A DNA stretch of 64,000 bases from Lachnospiraceae bacterium. Its GTDB lineage: Bacteria > Bacillota > Clostridia > Lachnospirales > Lachnospiraceae. The stretch covers positions 1 through 64,000 of the forward strand of contig JAGAQI010000050.1 of assembly GCA_017622795.1 (NCBI GenBank), written 5' to 3'. The translations under genes were made by a program, and so were the position numbers. Each line of letters starts with the position of its first letter. Positions within the stretch are counted from its first letter, which is position 1. The notes under the pieces were generated by a model. That model was not told the origin of the DNA and did no database searches. It saw only the letters and a program-made list of their open reading frames with translations. Shown piece after piece: positions 9,181 through 17,725 of the stretch.

Positions 9181-9197
9181 TCACAGAAAATTCACAG
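9181..9197 (+). promoter_or_regulatory. tandem TCACAG repeats, possible response-regulator site
   Basis: TCACAG occurs at 9181-9186 and again at 9192-9197, an 11-base period, about 20 bases upstream of the -35 hexamer of the next transcript. OmpR-family regulators typically bind direct repeats with this spacing, and the transcript encodes one. Two six-base copies could also be chance. Confidence 0.3.
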
Positions 9198-9216
9198 AGT
9201 TTCCCAGGGTGATTTA

Positions 9217-9245
9217 TTGCCTTTTCCGGTTCTATGTAGTAAAAT
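9217..9245 (+). promoter_or_regulatory. candidate sigma-A promoter of the 9320 operon
   Basis: TTGCCT (9217-9222) and TAAAAT (9240-9245) with a 17-base spacer, 75 bases upstream of the first gene and directly after the preceding terminator. Confidence 0.55.
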
Positions 9246-9319
9246 TGATAGAGAGTATTATTCGGATTTATGTACGAAAGGGAAAGTAAGATATCTCCAA
9301 AGCAGAGAAAGGATATGAC

Positions 9320-9925
9320 ATGGGTAATAAGTTCACATTTCAGGGGCATACTTTTGATGATGAAAAACAACTGATTGCTGCCAAAAAAGAAGCAGAGGCC
9401 ATTGAATACCTCAGAGCAAAAACAGATTTCAATAACATGAATACTCTTAGAAAGCTGTATGACCGTATTCTTGACCGTGACATGATGGAAACGGTAGTAG
9501 GAATAGATTTTTTAAGAGAAATCAGAAAGACTCTCATTGATTCCGGAATGTTTACGGAAGACCAGGTGCGTCCGGTGCCGTTGCTTCCCGAAGTGAAAAA
9601 GCTGAAAAAAAGAAAAGAAATTCAAAAACGCAGTAAGGAAATGACACGGCTGGAGCGTAGTGAACGCCAGAATGTCCGATTAAAAATAATATGTTTCTTT
9701 TTAGTTGTTTTGGTCATCGGAATGTTTGTGATTACCCTTACAGGAACAAAATCGCCGTGGGCGCTTAAGTTTGAAGAGCAGTTAATTAACAAATATGCAG
9801 CCTGGGCAGAAGAAATTCAGGAAAAAGAAGAATATTTGAGGGCATATGTCCGTGCATTGGAACAGCAGGGAATTGAAGTTCCGGGCTGGGAAGAAACGGA
9901 AAATCCAATAGAAGAGGCGGAATAA
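9320..9925 (+). CDS. single-pass membrane protein of unknown function, first gene of a two-component operon
   Basis: I do not recognise this 201-residue protein. Residues 1-90 are soluble, charged and mostly helical. Residues 91-120 are strongly basic (KKLKKRKEIQKRSKEMTR). One transmembrane helix lies at about 121-141 (IICFFLVVLVIGMFVITLTG), then a 60-residue Glu-rich, probably coiled-coil tail. By the positive-inside rule the N-terminal part is cytoplasmic and the acidic tail extracytoplasmic. It ends five bases before an OmpR-type regulator gene and shares its promoter, so it may be an accessory or input protein of that system. That link is inference from operon structure. Confidence 0.7.
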   Translation: MGNKFTFQGHTFDDEKQLIAAKKEAEAIEYLRAKTDFNNMNTLRKLYDRILDRDMMETVVGIDFLREIRKTLIDSGMFTEDQVRPVPLLPEVKKLKKRKEIQKRSKEMTRLERSERQNVRLKIICFFLVVLVIGMFVITLTGTKSPWALKFEEQLINKYAAWAEEIQEKEEYLRAYVRALEQQGIEVPGWEETENPIEEAE

Positions 9926-9930
9926 GTATT

Positions 9931-10602
9931 ATGGAACAAATAAAGATTTTAGTAGTTGACGATGAAAGCAGAATGAGAAAATTAGTTCATGATTTTCTTG
10001 CAAAAAAGGGATTTACGGTACTGGAAGCAGAAAACGGAGAAGAAGCAGTTGATGTATTCTTTTCCGATAAAAATATCGGGTTGATTATTTTAGATGTAAT
10101 GATGCCGAAGATGGATGGATGGCAGGTTTGTAAAGAAATCCGCCAGTATTCCCAAGTGCCGATCATTATGCTTACTGCGAAAAGTGATGAGCGGGATGAA
10201 CTTCTCGGCTTTGAACTTGGTGTAGATGAGTATATTTCCAAACCGTTTTCGCCAAAAATTCTTGTGGCCCGGGTGGAAGCAATTTTGCGCCGTTCCAATA
10301 CAACGCAGGAAGAAGCAATGGAAATCGGCGGAATTTTATTGGACAAAGCAGCCCATTCTGTCAAAATTGACGGCCAACCGATAGAATTAAGTGTAAAAGA
10401 GTTTGAACTTCTGGAATATTTCCTTACCAATAAGGGGGTTGCTCTTTCCAGAGAAAAAATTTTAAACAATGTTTGGAATTACGATTATTTCGGAGATGCC
10501 AGAACCATTGACACCCATGTAAAAAAGCTACGGAGCAAAATGGGTGAAAAGGGCGATTATATTAAAACTATATGGGGTATGGGTTACAAATTTGAGCCGT
10601 AA
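9931..10602 (+). CDS. OmpR/PhoB-family response regulator
   Basis: 223 residues. The receiver domain (1-120) has the acidic pair at Asp10-Asp11, phospho-acceptor Asp55 in LILDVMMP, Thr82 and switch Lys104 in YISKPFSP. A winged-helix DNA-binding domain follows at about 125-221, with LSVKEFELLEYFL, SREKILNNVWNYDYFGDARTID and the closing IKTIWGMGYKF. Located between an unknown membrane protein gene (5-base gap) and its kinase gene (14-base gap). Likely autoregulated through the repeats upstream of the operon. Not assignable to a specific named system from sequence alone. Confidence 0.9.
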   Translation: MEQIKILVVDDESRMRKLVHDFLAKKGFTVLEAENGEEAVDVFFSDKNIGLIILDVMMPKMDGWQVCKEIRQYSQVPIIMLTAKSDERDELLGFELGVDEYISKPFSPKILVARVEAILRRSNTTQEEAMEIGGILLDKAAHSVKIDGQPIELSVKEFELLEYFLTNKGVALSREKILNNVWNYDYFGDARTIDTHVKKLRSKMGEKGDYIKTIWGMGYKFEP

Positions 10603-10616
10603 TCATGGAGTAAAAA

Positions 10617-12218
10617 ATGAAAAAGAAAATCTCATGGAGATTCAAAATGGTTCTGTTGATGCTGGCTGCGGTGGTTGGTGCGATTGCCGTAACCTGGGTG
10701 CTTAACAGAACCTTTTTGGAGGATTATTATTTATATAGTAAAATGGATATGCTGGATAATGTATTTCATGCGGTGTATGATGTGGTAGAGCAGGCAGAGT
10801 CCGAATCAAAAAAAGCATCCGGAGAGTCTTCGGAGTTTTCCGAAGGCTTTTTGGTAGATGAGTTTGATAACTCGGGAAGCACGGAAGAACCGGTTAATCT
10901 GATTCTTTCCGATTTACAAAAGCTGGAGTTGGATGTCCAGGCCATCCGGAATGATGTATCTATTTTGGTGGTACATAATTCCAACGCGGTATATTTTTCT
11001 ACAACCAGCAGTCCGGACACGGTAATCTATATGCTGGACCGGTTGCTTCCAAAGCTGTATCCGGGTAAAAAACCGGAATATAATTCCTATGAAAAAATCA
11101 AAAATGTAGACGGCATTTATGATTTGTACGAAAACTATGATGTACGAACAAAAACCAATTTTTTGGAGCTGGTGTGGAATGAGGAAGAAAGTGATATGTA
11201 CATTTTAATCCGTACCAGTGTGGAAAGTTTGCAGGCCAATGTGGATATTGCAAATAAGTTTTTAGCATATGCCGGAATTTTGGTAGCGGTTCTTGTTTCG
11301 ATAGGCGTTTTTTTTGCAACAAAATCCTTTATTCGTCCGGTGGAGGAATTATCCGGTATTGCTAAACGTATGAGTAACTTGGATTTTAATGTAAAGTACA
11401 AAGTGGAATCCAATGATGAAATCGGTGAACTGGGACAAAGCATCAATTTACTGTCGGAAAAACTGGAGGATACCATTTCGGATTTAAAGAGCGCCAACAA
11501 CCAACTGCAGACAGATATTGAGCAGAAGGTACAGGTGGATGAAATGCGTAAGGAATTTTTATCCAATGTAACTCATGAATTAAAAACTCCGATTGCTTTG
11601 ATTCAGGGCTATGCGGAGGGGCTAAAGGATAATATCTCCGATGATGAGGAAAGCCGTGAATTCTATTGTGATGTAATTATAGATGAGGCTTCCAAAATGA
11701 ATAAGATGGTTAAAAAGCTTCTTACTTTAAACCAGATTGAATTCGGTAATGACGTGGTAGAAGTGGAACGTTTTGATATTGTTGCGTTGATTCATTCTGT
11801 TTTGGAAAATTCGGAAATTCTGCTTAAAAAACAGGATATTTGTGTACAGTTCGGACAAACAGAGCCGATTGACGTCTGGGCAGATGAATATATGATAGAA
11901 GAAGTAATTACCAACTATCTGACGAATGCCATCCATCATGTGAAGGGAGAAAAGGTGATTGATATCAGGGTGTTACGTGAGACCGGACGTGTCCGGATAT
12001 CAGTGTTTAATACCGGGAAGCCTATTCCGGAGGAGGAACTGGACAAAATATGGATTAAGTTTTATAAAGTGGACAAAGCGAGAACCAGAGAATACGGAGG
12101 AAACGGTATTGGTTTGTCTATTGTTAAAGCAATTATGGATTCGCATCATAAGCCATATGGTGTGATTAATCATTCTAATGGTGTAGAATTTTGGTTGGAA
12201 TTAGATGCAGATATATAA
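10617..12218 (+). CDS. HisKA-type sensor histidine kinase
   Basis: 533 residues. Transmembrane segments at about 11-30 and 214-234 flank a 180-residue extracytoplasmic domain that includes an acidic/Ser-rich insert (about 58-92). HAMP lies at about 236-290, and the HisKA box SNVTHELKTPIALIQGY carries the phospho-histidine at His320. The catalytic domain shows the N box (VITNYLTNAIHHV), a degenerate G1 (VFNTGKPIPEEEL) and G2 (GGNGIGLSIVKAIMD). It follows the response regulator by 14 bases and is its evident partner. The signal sensed is unknown. Confidence 0.9.
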   Translation: MKKKISWRFKMVLLMLAAVVGAIAVTWVLNRTFLEDYYLYSKMDMLDNVFHAVYDVVEQAESESKKASGESSEFSEGFLVDEFDNSGSTEEPVNLILSDLQKLELDVQAIRNDVSILVVHNSNAVYFSTTSSPDTVIYMLDRLLPKLYPGKKPEYNSYEKIKNVDGIYDLYENYDVRTKTNFLELVWNEEESDMYILIRTSVESLQANVDIANKFLAYAGILVAVLVSIGVFFATKSFIRPVEELSGIAKRMSNLDFNVKYKVESNDEIGELGQSINLLSEKLEDTISDLKSANNQLQTDIEQKVQVDEMRKEFLSNVTHELKTPIALIQGYAEGLKDNISDDEESREFYCDVIIDEASKMNKMVKKLLTLNQIEFGNDVVEVERFDIVALIHSVLENSEILLKKQDICVQFGQTEPIDVWADEYMIEEVITNYLTNAIHHVKGEKVIDIRVLRETGRVRISVFNTGKPIPEEELDKIWIKFYKVDKARTREYGGNGIGLSIVKAIMDSHHKPYGVINHSNGVEFWLELDADI

Positions 12219-12245
12219 AAAATAAGATAAACTTTTTCATAAATA

Positions 12246-12274
12246 TTGCCGATATAATAGAAAAGTGGTACAAT
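12246..12274 (+). promoter_or_regulatory. candidate sigma-A promoter of the 12334 lipoprotein gene
   Basis: TTGCCG (12246-12251) and TACAAT (12269-12274) spaced by 17 bases. A second perfect TATAAT at 12253-12258 lacks a good -35. A short inverted repeat, GGTAT to ATACC, lies in the leader at about 12285-12306. Confidence 0.5.
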
Positions 12275-12333
12275 GAAAGGGAGGGGTATGCCTTTTTGTG
12301 TATACCATTATAAAGTAACAGGAGGGAATTCTT

Positions 12334-13092
12334 GTGAAAAAGAAATTGATAATAGCGTGTTTTTCGGCAGTGCTTTGTTTGTGTTGCGGATGTTTAAAGG
12401 CAACACCGTTAAATGACGAAGAAATGGATGCTGTGGCGGAGTATGCAGCATCTCTGCTGTTAAAATATGATAAAAATTATGACACACCGTTGTATTATAC
12501 GGAAGAAAGAGAAGCTCGTCTGACACCGACACCGACGCCGGAACCTACGGTAAAGGCTACACCGACACCGACATCGGTACCGGGAACCTCTTCTGTAGGA
12601 GACAACCTTCCGTCTACACCGTCTGCAACAGCCACACCTACGGCAACACCAACACCGGTGCCGATGTTTAACGAAGCAGAAACCAGCAAACAGATAACAG
12701 AAATTATCGGTGTGGAAAATATTACGGTAACCTGTGAAAATGTCGAATTGATGAAATCGGTACAAAGTACCGAGTACTTTAGTTTGGTGGCAAAGGAAGG
12801 CAGACAGTATGCAGTAGTAAAATTCCTTTTACACAATAGTACATCAGAAAATCTGGTGTTTGATGCTTCGGAAAAAGAGTTGGAATATGCTGTTGACATA
12901 AACACAAGTTCCATTTCAAGAGTATCTCTTTCCATGTTGGAAAATGATATGCAGTATATGAAGATACCTGTTCCGGCAGGTGGAACTGCAGAGGCGGTTT
13001 TGGTATTTGAAATTGCGGACGAAGAAATCAATACCATGCATCTGATTATTGAAAATGCGTCCGGCAATGTGGTTTTTACCAAGCTGAAATAA
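12334..13092 (+). CDS. lipoprotein with Pro/Thr linker and a beta-rich domain of unknown function
   Basis: 252 residues. The signal sequence MKKKLIIACFSAVLCLCCGC gives the acylated cysteine at 20. A short helical segment is followed by a linker rich in TPTPTPEP and TATPTPVP at about 62-110, which in Gram-positive lipoproteins spans the cell wall. The C-terminal 140 residues are predicted beta-rich with VKFLLHNSTSENLVF and VPAGGTAEAVLVFEI, reminiscent of DUF4352/DUF5067-type immunoglobulin-like domains, though I cannot confirm the family. The start is GTG with GGAGGG eight bases upstream. It has its own promoter after the kinase gene; a functional tie to the two-component system is possible but unproven. 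Confidence 0.75.
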   Translation: MKKKLIIACFSAVLCLCCGCLKATPLNDEEMDAVAEYAASLLLKYDKNYDTPLYYTEEREARLTPTPTPEPTVKATPTPTSVPGTSSVGDNLPSTPSATATPTATPTPVPMFNEAETSKQITEIIGVENITVTCENVELMKSVQSTEYFSLVAKEGRQYAVVKFLLHNSTSENLVFDASEKELEYAVDINTSSISRVSLSMLENDMQYMKIPVPAGGTAEAVLVFEIADEEINTMHLIIENASGNVVFTKLK

Positions 13093-13095
13093 GAT

Positions 13096-13124
13096 TTGAA
13101 TTCTCAGAAAATTTATACTATAAT
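13096..13124 (+). promoter_or_regulatory. sigma-A promoter of cheV
   Basis: TTGAAT (13096-13101), 17-base spacer, perfect TATAAT (13119-13124), 34 bases upstream of the cheV ATG. This is a vegetative rather than a sigma-D style promoter. Confidence 0.7.
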
Positions 13125-13157
13125 AAAATAAAGCGTATAAAAACGGAGGGGTATACT

Positions 13158-14060
13158 ATGGATACAAACATTTTATTAGAAAGCGGAACGAATGAGTTAG
13201 AAATCCTGGAGTTTATGATTGGTAACAACAGATACGGTATTAATGTGGCAAAGATTCGTGAAATTCTGCCATATTCCAAGGCGGTTCCTGTACCAAATGC
13301 AGATCCTGCCATTGAGGGTATTTTTATGCCTCGTGATGAAATCATTACCAGTATCAATTTATCCAAGGTGTTAAACATGCCGGGTTCCGATAATGAAGCT
13401 ACGGATTTATACATAGTAACTTATTTTAACCATACCAATGCTGCTTTCCACGTTCATTCCGTAGTTGGTATTGAGCGTGTTTCCTGGGCAGATATTTTAA
13501 AGCCGGATGCCACCTTGAGCACTCAGGGCAACGGCGTTGCTACCGGTATTGTAAAAATTAACGGACGTTTAATCATTATGCTTGACTTCGAAAAAATCAT
13601 TGCAGATATCAGTCCGGCAACTACATTAAAGGTAGAAGACGTAGAAGCGTTAGGTGCAAGAGAAAGAAGTAATCTTCCGATTTTAATCGCGGAGGATTCT
13701 CCTCTGTTGTCCCATTTGATTCAGGACTGCTTAAAGAGAGCCGGATATAGCAATTTGATCGTTAATATGGATGGTCAGGAAGCCTGGGAGAAAATTGAAA
13801 AATTTGCGCAAGACGGTACACTGGCTGATAAAGTGAAGCTGGTAATTACCGATATTGAAATGCCGAGAATGGACGGACATCATTTAACAAAGCTGATTTA
13901 AACCAACGGAAAGACCTCTTTCCTTCCGGTTATTATTTTCTCTTCCATGATTTCGGAGGATATGATGAGAAAGGGTAAGAGCCTTGGCGCCGATGCCCAG
14001 ATTACCAAGCCGGAAATCGGTACTTTGGTAGGAGAGATTGACCGTTTTATTTTGAAATAA
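13158..14060 (+). pseudogene. cheV: cheV chemotaxis coupling protein, interrupted by an in-frame stop
   Basis: CheV couples receptors to CheA and has a CheW domain fused to a receiver. Residues 1-150 are CheW-like (FMIGNNRYGINVAKIREIL, MPRDEIITSINL). The receiver begins at about 172 with the acidic ILIAEDSP and has phospho-acceptor Asp232 in VITDIEMPRMDGHHLTKLI. Codon 248 is TAA (13899-13901). Without changing frame, the sequence continues for 52 codons with the rest of a receiver: LPVIIFSSMISEDMMRKG, then GADAQITKPEIG with the switch lysine, ending at TAA 14058-14060. Read through, the protein has 300 codons, the normal CheV length. A single base change of AAA (Lys) to TAA explains it. The truncated product would lack the switch Ser/Thr and Lys. 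Either a real null allele or a sequence error. Confidence 0.85.
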
Positions 14061-14096
14061 CAAATTACTTAAGTGTGCAGGAATGAGGAGCAAAGA

Positions 14097-15606
14097 ATGA
14101 GTGTTTGTAAGCATTGCGGGACAGAAATTGAAGATGGATTAGAATACTGTCCGAATTGCGGACAAAGTGTAGATGATACTTTGGGTGATTTTTTCAGTCC
14201 GGTAGAAGAATTGGAAGAAGAAGCCTATAATATTTTCGATGCACCGGAAGAGTTTGATATGGACAGCCTGTTGTCCAGAGAATTTGAGCAGGGTGTCGGG
14301 GTAAGTAAATCGGAATCTTCGGAATTACCGGGGTTTGACGCTGTACAGGATGAGTATCCTGTTTTAGAGGAATATGCTTCCACAGAATACAGTTCAGAGT
14401 CGGAACAGCCGGATATTCTTGATTTCTTTGCAGAGGCGGAACCGGTAATGCCGGAAGAATCTATGCAGAATGGAAACGACACACCGGATGATTTGGCAGA
14501 ATTGCTTGGTTTATTTGCTGAAGAGCCGGCGGAAGCAGATTTTTCTACAGAAGAGGCATCAGGTGAAGGAGTCGAAGGATTGGAATTACCGGTTGCAGAA
14601 GAAGCAGATTTTTTTGCACTGGATGATTTATTCCAGGACTTAGACGTTGAACCGGAAAACTTAGTGCCGGATGCAGAACCGGCAGATCCGGGATTGGAAG
14701 CACTGCTGGCATCAGCCGCAACAGAAGAAAGAGAAAAAATCCTTCTTCCAAACTGTTTTTGGCAATGTTCCTGTAGACCCGTCCAAGATTAAACCGGAGC
14801 CGACGCCGGAGCAGATTGCTGCCAAAAAGCAGAAAGAGGCTGAAGAAAAGAAGGCAAAGGAAGAAGGAAAGAAGTTAGCTGCAGAAGAAAAAAAGCAACT
14901 TGCACAGCGTGAAAAGGATGAAAAGGCACGTCAGAAAGCTTTGGCAAAGGAAGAAAAGAAAGCCAAAAAGCTGGAAGAGGCAAAGCAAATTCTGGAAGAA
15001 ATGAAGGAAACCAGAATTAATCGTCTCGGTGCTACGATTGTCTTTGTGTTCTTTGCTGTTTGTGGGATTGTTTTACTGTCCGGCAGCGAAATCTTCGGAT
15101 ATGCAATCAGTATTCAAAGTGCAGAAAACAATTTTAATAAGGCTTTGAATAACAATGTAAAATATTATACAGATGCCTATAACGATATCTATGGTCTTGA
15201 AATCAAGGAAGAAGACCAGCAGCTGAACGATAAAATCATGACGGTTATGTTTGTAAACAAAGAAGTAAATTCTTACAACAGCTACATGCGTTTAGGTGAT
15301 TACGAAGCCGCACTGCATTCCCTGCTGCTTGGTCTTTACCGTTATGGTACCTATTATGGTACTACCGAGGTGATCGCACTGGGAATTGATAAGGATCTTG
15401 ACTTTGTCAGAACCCATATATTGGAGACATTAAAAGCAAACTTTGATGTTTCCGAGGATGAAGCGGAAGTACTTCGAAGCATGCTTGCAAAGGCAGGTGC
15501 AGGCGGAATGCATTCTGATATTGACGAGGATGCCGCCAGAGAGTATAATCTGGAATTATATAAAATTGTATTAGAAAGCGGACTAAACGATGATAGCAAT
15601 AATTGA
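14097..15606 (+). pseudogene. zinc-ribbon, coiled-coil, single-pass membrane protein gene with a frameshift in an A run
   Basis: Two overlapping frames make one gene. The first frame begins MSVCKHCGTEIEDG with a zinc ribbon (Cys4, Cys7, Cys18, Cys21) and then about 190 acidic, low-complexity residues. The second frame supplies SFFQTVFGNVPVDPSK, a Lys/Glu/Ala coiled coil, one transmembrane helix (ATIVFVFFAVCGIVLLSG) and a 170-residue extracytoplasmic domain. They join at the six-A run 14734-14739: with five A the codons read GAA AAA TCC and the frame stays open, giving 502 residues. The second frame has no ribosome site of its own. ATG 14097 follows GAGGAG. The 3' end overlaps hisH by 17 bases. 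I do not recognise the function. Either a true indel, a long-read homopolymer error, or (less likely) +1 frameshifting. Confidence 0.75.
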
Positions 15607-16192
15607 TTATGATGCAGGTAATTTAAAAAGTGTGGAAAAAGCACTCCTTTTCCTTGGAGAGGAAGCAAAAATAACTTCCGATGCGGAGGAAATTCTCGGG
15701 GCAGATAAAATCATTCTGCCGGGGGTAGGAGCTTTTGGCGACGCTATGGAAAAATTAAATACACGCGGCCTTTCTGAGGTAATCAGAGAGGCCGTCAGAA
15801 GAAAGATACCGTTACTCGGGATTTGCCTGGGACTGCAGCTTTTATTTGAAGCCAGTGAGGAGTCTCCCGGAGTAGACGGTCTTTCTGTTTTGAAAGGTAA
15901 GATTATCAGAATTCCTGATAAAGAGGGCTATAAGGTTCCTCACATCGGTTGGAATTCCTTAAAAATCAATCCGGAGTCTAAGTTGTTTGCAGGAATTCCG
16001 GAGGATGCTTATGTCTATTTTGTCCATTCCTATTATTTGCAGGCAGAAGAGCCAATCGTAGCAGCACAGACCGATTATGTAGTGGATATTCATGCGGCAG
16101 TGGAAAAAGAGCATGTATTTGCCTGTCAGTTCCATCCGGAGAAAAGCGGAGAAATCGGTCTTAAGTTATTAAAGAATTTTGCTACCATGTAA
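15590..16192 (+). CDS. hisH: imidazole glycerol phosphate synthase glutaminase subunit HisH
   Basis: 200 residues, normal for HisH. It releases ammonia from glutamine for HisF in histidine biosynthesis. The class I amidotransferase triad is visible: nucleophile Cys79 in LLGICLGLQLLFE, and His and Glu in FHPEKSGE near the C-terminus. It begins with MIAIIDYDAGNLKSV, so ATG 15590 is secure even though it overlaps the preceding gene by 17 bases. hisF follows after 20 bases. The rest of the histidine pathway is not in this window. Confidence 0.95.
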   Translation: MIAIIDYDAGNLKSVEKALLFLGEEAKITSDAEEILGADKIILPGVGAFGDAMEKLNTRGLSEVIREAVRRKIPLLGICLGLQLLFEASEESPGVDGLSVLKGKIIRIPDKEGYKVPHIGWNSLKINPESKLFAGIPEDAYVYFVHSYYLQAEEPIVAAQTDYVVDIHAAVEKEHVFACQFHPEKSGEIGLKLLKNFATM

Positions 16193-16212
16193 TAGGGTGA
16201 TGGAGGATAACA

Positions 16213-16974
16213 ATGTTTACAAAGAGAATTATTCCGTGTCTTGACGTTCATAACGGAAGAGTAGTAAAGGGCGTCAATTTCGTGAATTTAAAGGACGCCG
16301 GAGACCCGGTAGAAATCGGTGCAGCTTACGATAAAGCCGGTGCCGACGAACTGGTATTTTTGGATATTACCGCGTCTTCTGATGCCAGAGCAATTAAAAC
16401 AGAATTGGTCCGTAAGGTAGCGGAGCGTGTATTTATTCCGTTTACGGTTGGTGGCGGTATCCGTACGGTAGAAGACTTCAGGGACATTTTACGTGAGGGC
16501 GCCGATAAGGTAGCAGTAAATACGGCGGCTATTTTAAATCCTGAGTTAATCAGCCGTGCAGCAGATAAATTTGGCAGCCAGTGTGTGGTTGTTGCTATTG
16601 ATGCAAAGCGCCGTCCGGATGGTTCCGGTTGGAATATTTATAAAAACGGCGGAAGAGTGGATATGGGCATTGATGCTTTGGAATGGGCGGAAAAGGCTTA
16701 TAAACTTGGTGCAGGTGAGCTTTTGGTTACCAGTATGGACAAAGACGGAACCAAAGACGGTTACGATTTAGAGCTTACCAGCCGCATTTCTGAACTTGTA
16801 AAAATACCGGTTATTGCTTCCGGCGGTGCAGGTAATTTAAAGCATTTTAAAGATGCATTAACAGTAGGCCGTGCTGACGCAGCTTTGGCGGCATCCCTGT
16901 TCCACTATAAAGAATTGGAAATCAATGAAGTAAAACAATATTTAAGAAATGAGGGCGTCAGCGTACGTCTGTAA
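16213..16974 (+). CDS. hisF: imidazole glycerol phosphate synthase cyclase subunit HisF
   Basis: 253 residues, a TIM-barrel cyclase that converts PRFAR plus ammonia to imidazole glycerol phosphate and AICAR. Catalytic Asp11 lies in [15 protein letters not shown] and the second catalytic Asp in VVVAIDAKR. Phosphate-binding loops [11 protein letters not shown] and [12 protein letters not shown] are intact. GATGGAGG lies upstream of the ATG. The pair hisH-hisF is closed by a strong terminator two bases after the stop. Confidence 0.96.
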   Translation: MFTKRIIPCLDVHNGRVVKGVNFVNLKDAGDPVEIGAAYDKAGADELVFLDITASSDARAIKTELVRKVAERVFIPFTVGGGIRTVEDFRDILREGADKVAVNTAAILNPELISRAADKFGSQCVVVAIDAKRRPDGSGWNIYKNGGRVDMGIDALEWAEKAYKLGAGELLVTSMDKDGTKDGYDLELTSRISELVKIPVIASGGAGNLKHFKDALTVGRADAALAASLFHYKELEINEVKQYLRNEGVSVRL

Positions 16975-16975
16975 T

Positions 16976-17001
16976 AAAATGCCCGGTTACGGGCATTTTT
17001 T
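16976..17001 (+). terminator. intrinsic terminator after hisF
   Basis: Perfect ten-base stem AAAATGCCCG (16976-16985) with CGGGCATTTT (16990-16999), four-base loop, and continuing T run. Confidence 0.9.
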
Positions 17002-17036
17002 GTATAGTAATCCAAAGGAACAAAAGGAGAAAACAT

Positions 17037-17711
17037 ATGGGAATGATTACAAATGACTGGGTAAAGGCCATAAAGCCCGAGTTTTGTAAAGATTATTATT
17101 TGGAATTATATGAGTTTATAAAGAAAGAGTATAGTACGCAGGTTGTTTTTCCTCCGTCGGATGATATTTTTAATGCCTTTCATTTAACACCGTTGTCAAA
17201 GGTGAAAGTAGTAATTCTCGGTCAGGACCCGTATCATAATGTAGGTCAGGCGCATGGCCTGTGCTTTTCCGTGCAGCCCGGCACAGAAATTCCGCCATCC
17301 CTAGTTAATATTTATAAAGAATTACAGGATGACCTTGGCTGTACCATTCCAAACAACGGCTATTTGGTAAAGTGGGCGGAGCAGGGGGTACTGCTTCTAA
17401 ATACCGTGCTTACGGTGCGTGCTCATCAGGCGAACTCCCATCAGGGGAAAGGCTGGGAGCAGTTTACGGATGCAGTCATCCGTGCGGTAAACGAAAAAGA
17501 TGAACCTGTAGTTTTTCTGCTTTGGGGAAGACCTGCACAGTTGAAAAAGAACATGTTAACCAATCCGAAGCACTTGATTTTGGAAGCACCGCATCCGAGT
17601 CCTTTATCTGCATACCGCGGATTTTTCGGATGTAAACATTTTAGTAAAGCAAATGATTTCCTGGTGGCAAACGGTCTTGCGCCTATTGACTGGCAGATTG
17701 AGAATATTTAA
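17037..17711 (+). CDS. ung: uracil-DNA glycosylase, family 1
   Basis: 224 residues. Excises uracil from DNA in base-excision repair. The water-activating motif [17 protein letters not shown] places the catalytic Asp at 64. The second signature [13 protein letters not shown] near the C-terminus supplies the catalytic His and the leucine-loop. ATG 17037 is preceded by AAAGGAGAAA. An in-frame ATG two codons later is an alternative. The next gene begins 14 bases downstream. Confidence 0.95.
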   Translation: MGMITNDWVKAIKPEFCKDYYLELYEFIKKEYSTQVVFPPSDDIFNAFHLTPLSKVKVVILGQDPYHNVGQAHGLCFSVQPGTEIPPSLVNIYKELQDDLGCTIPNNGYLVKWAEQGVLLLNTVLTVRAHQANSHQGKGWEQFTDAVIRAVNEKDEPVVFLLWGRPAQLKKNMLTNPKHLILEAPHPSPLSAYRGFFGCKHFSKANDFLVANGLAPIDWQIENI

Positions 17712-17725
17712 GAAAAGAGAGTATA

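Noticed and set aside
12495..13082. 195-residue minus-strand frame rich in Val/Gly
   Set aside because: Its low complexity is the complement of the TPTPTPEP linker codons of the plus-strand lipoprotein.
13899..13901. Selenocysteine or pyrrolysine recoding at the cheV stop
   Set aside because: The codon is TAA, whereas Sec uses TGA and Pyl uses TAG, and the expected residue is lysine.
14734..14739. Programmed -1 frameshifting on the A run
   Set aside because: Joining the two frames needs +1 (or -2), not -1, and there is no obvious stimulatory stop or pseudoknot; an indel is simpler.
14671..15606. Separate gene starting at ATG 14671
   Set aside because: No ribosome site, and its first 20 residues are out-of-frame reading of the upstream gene; the frames join cleanly at the A run.
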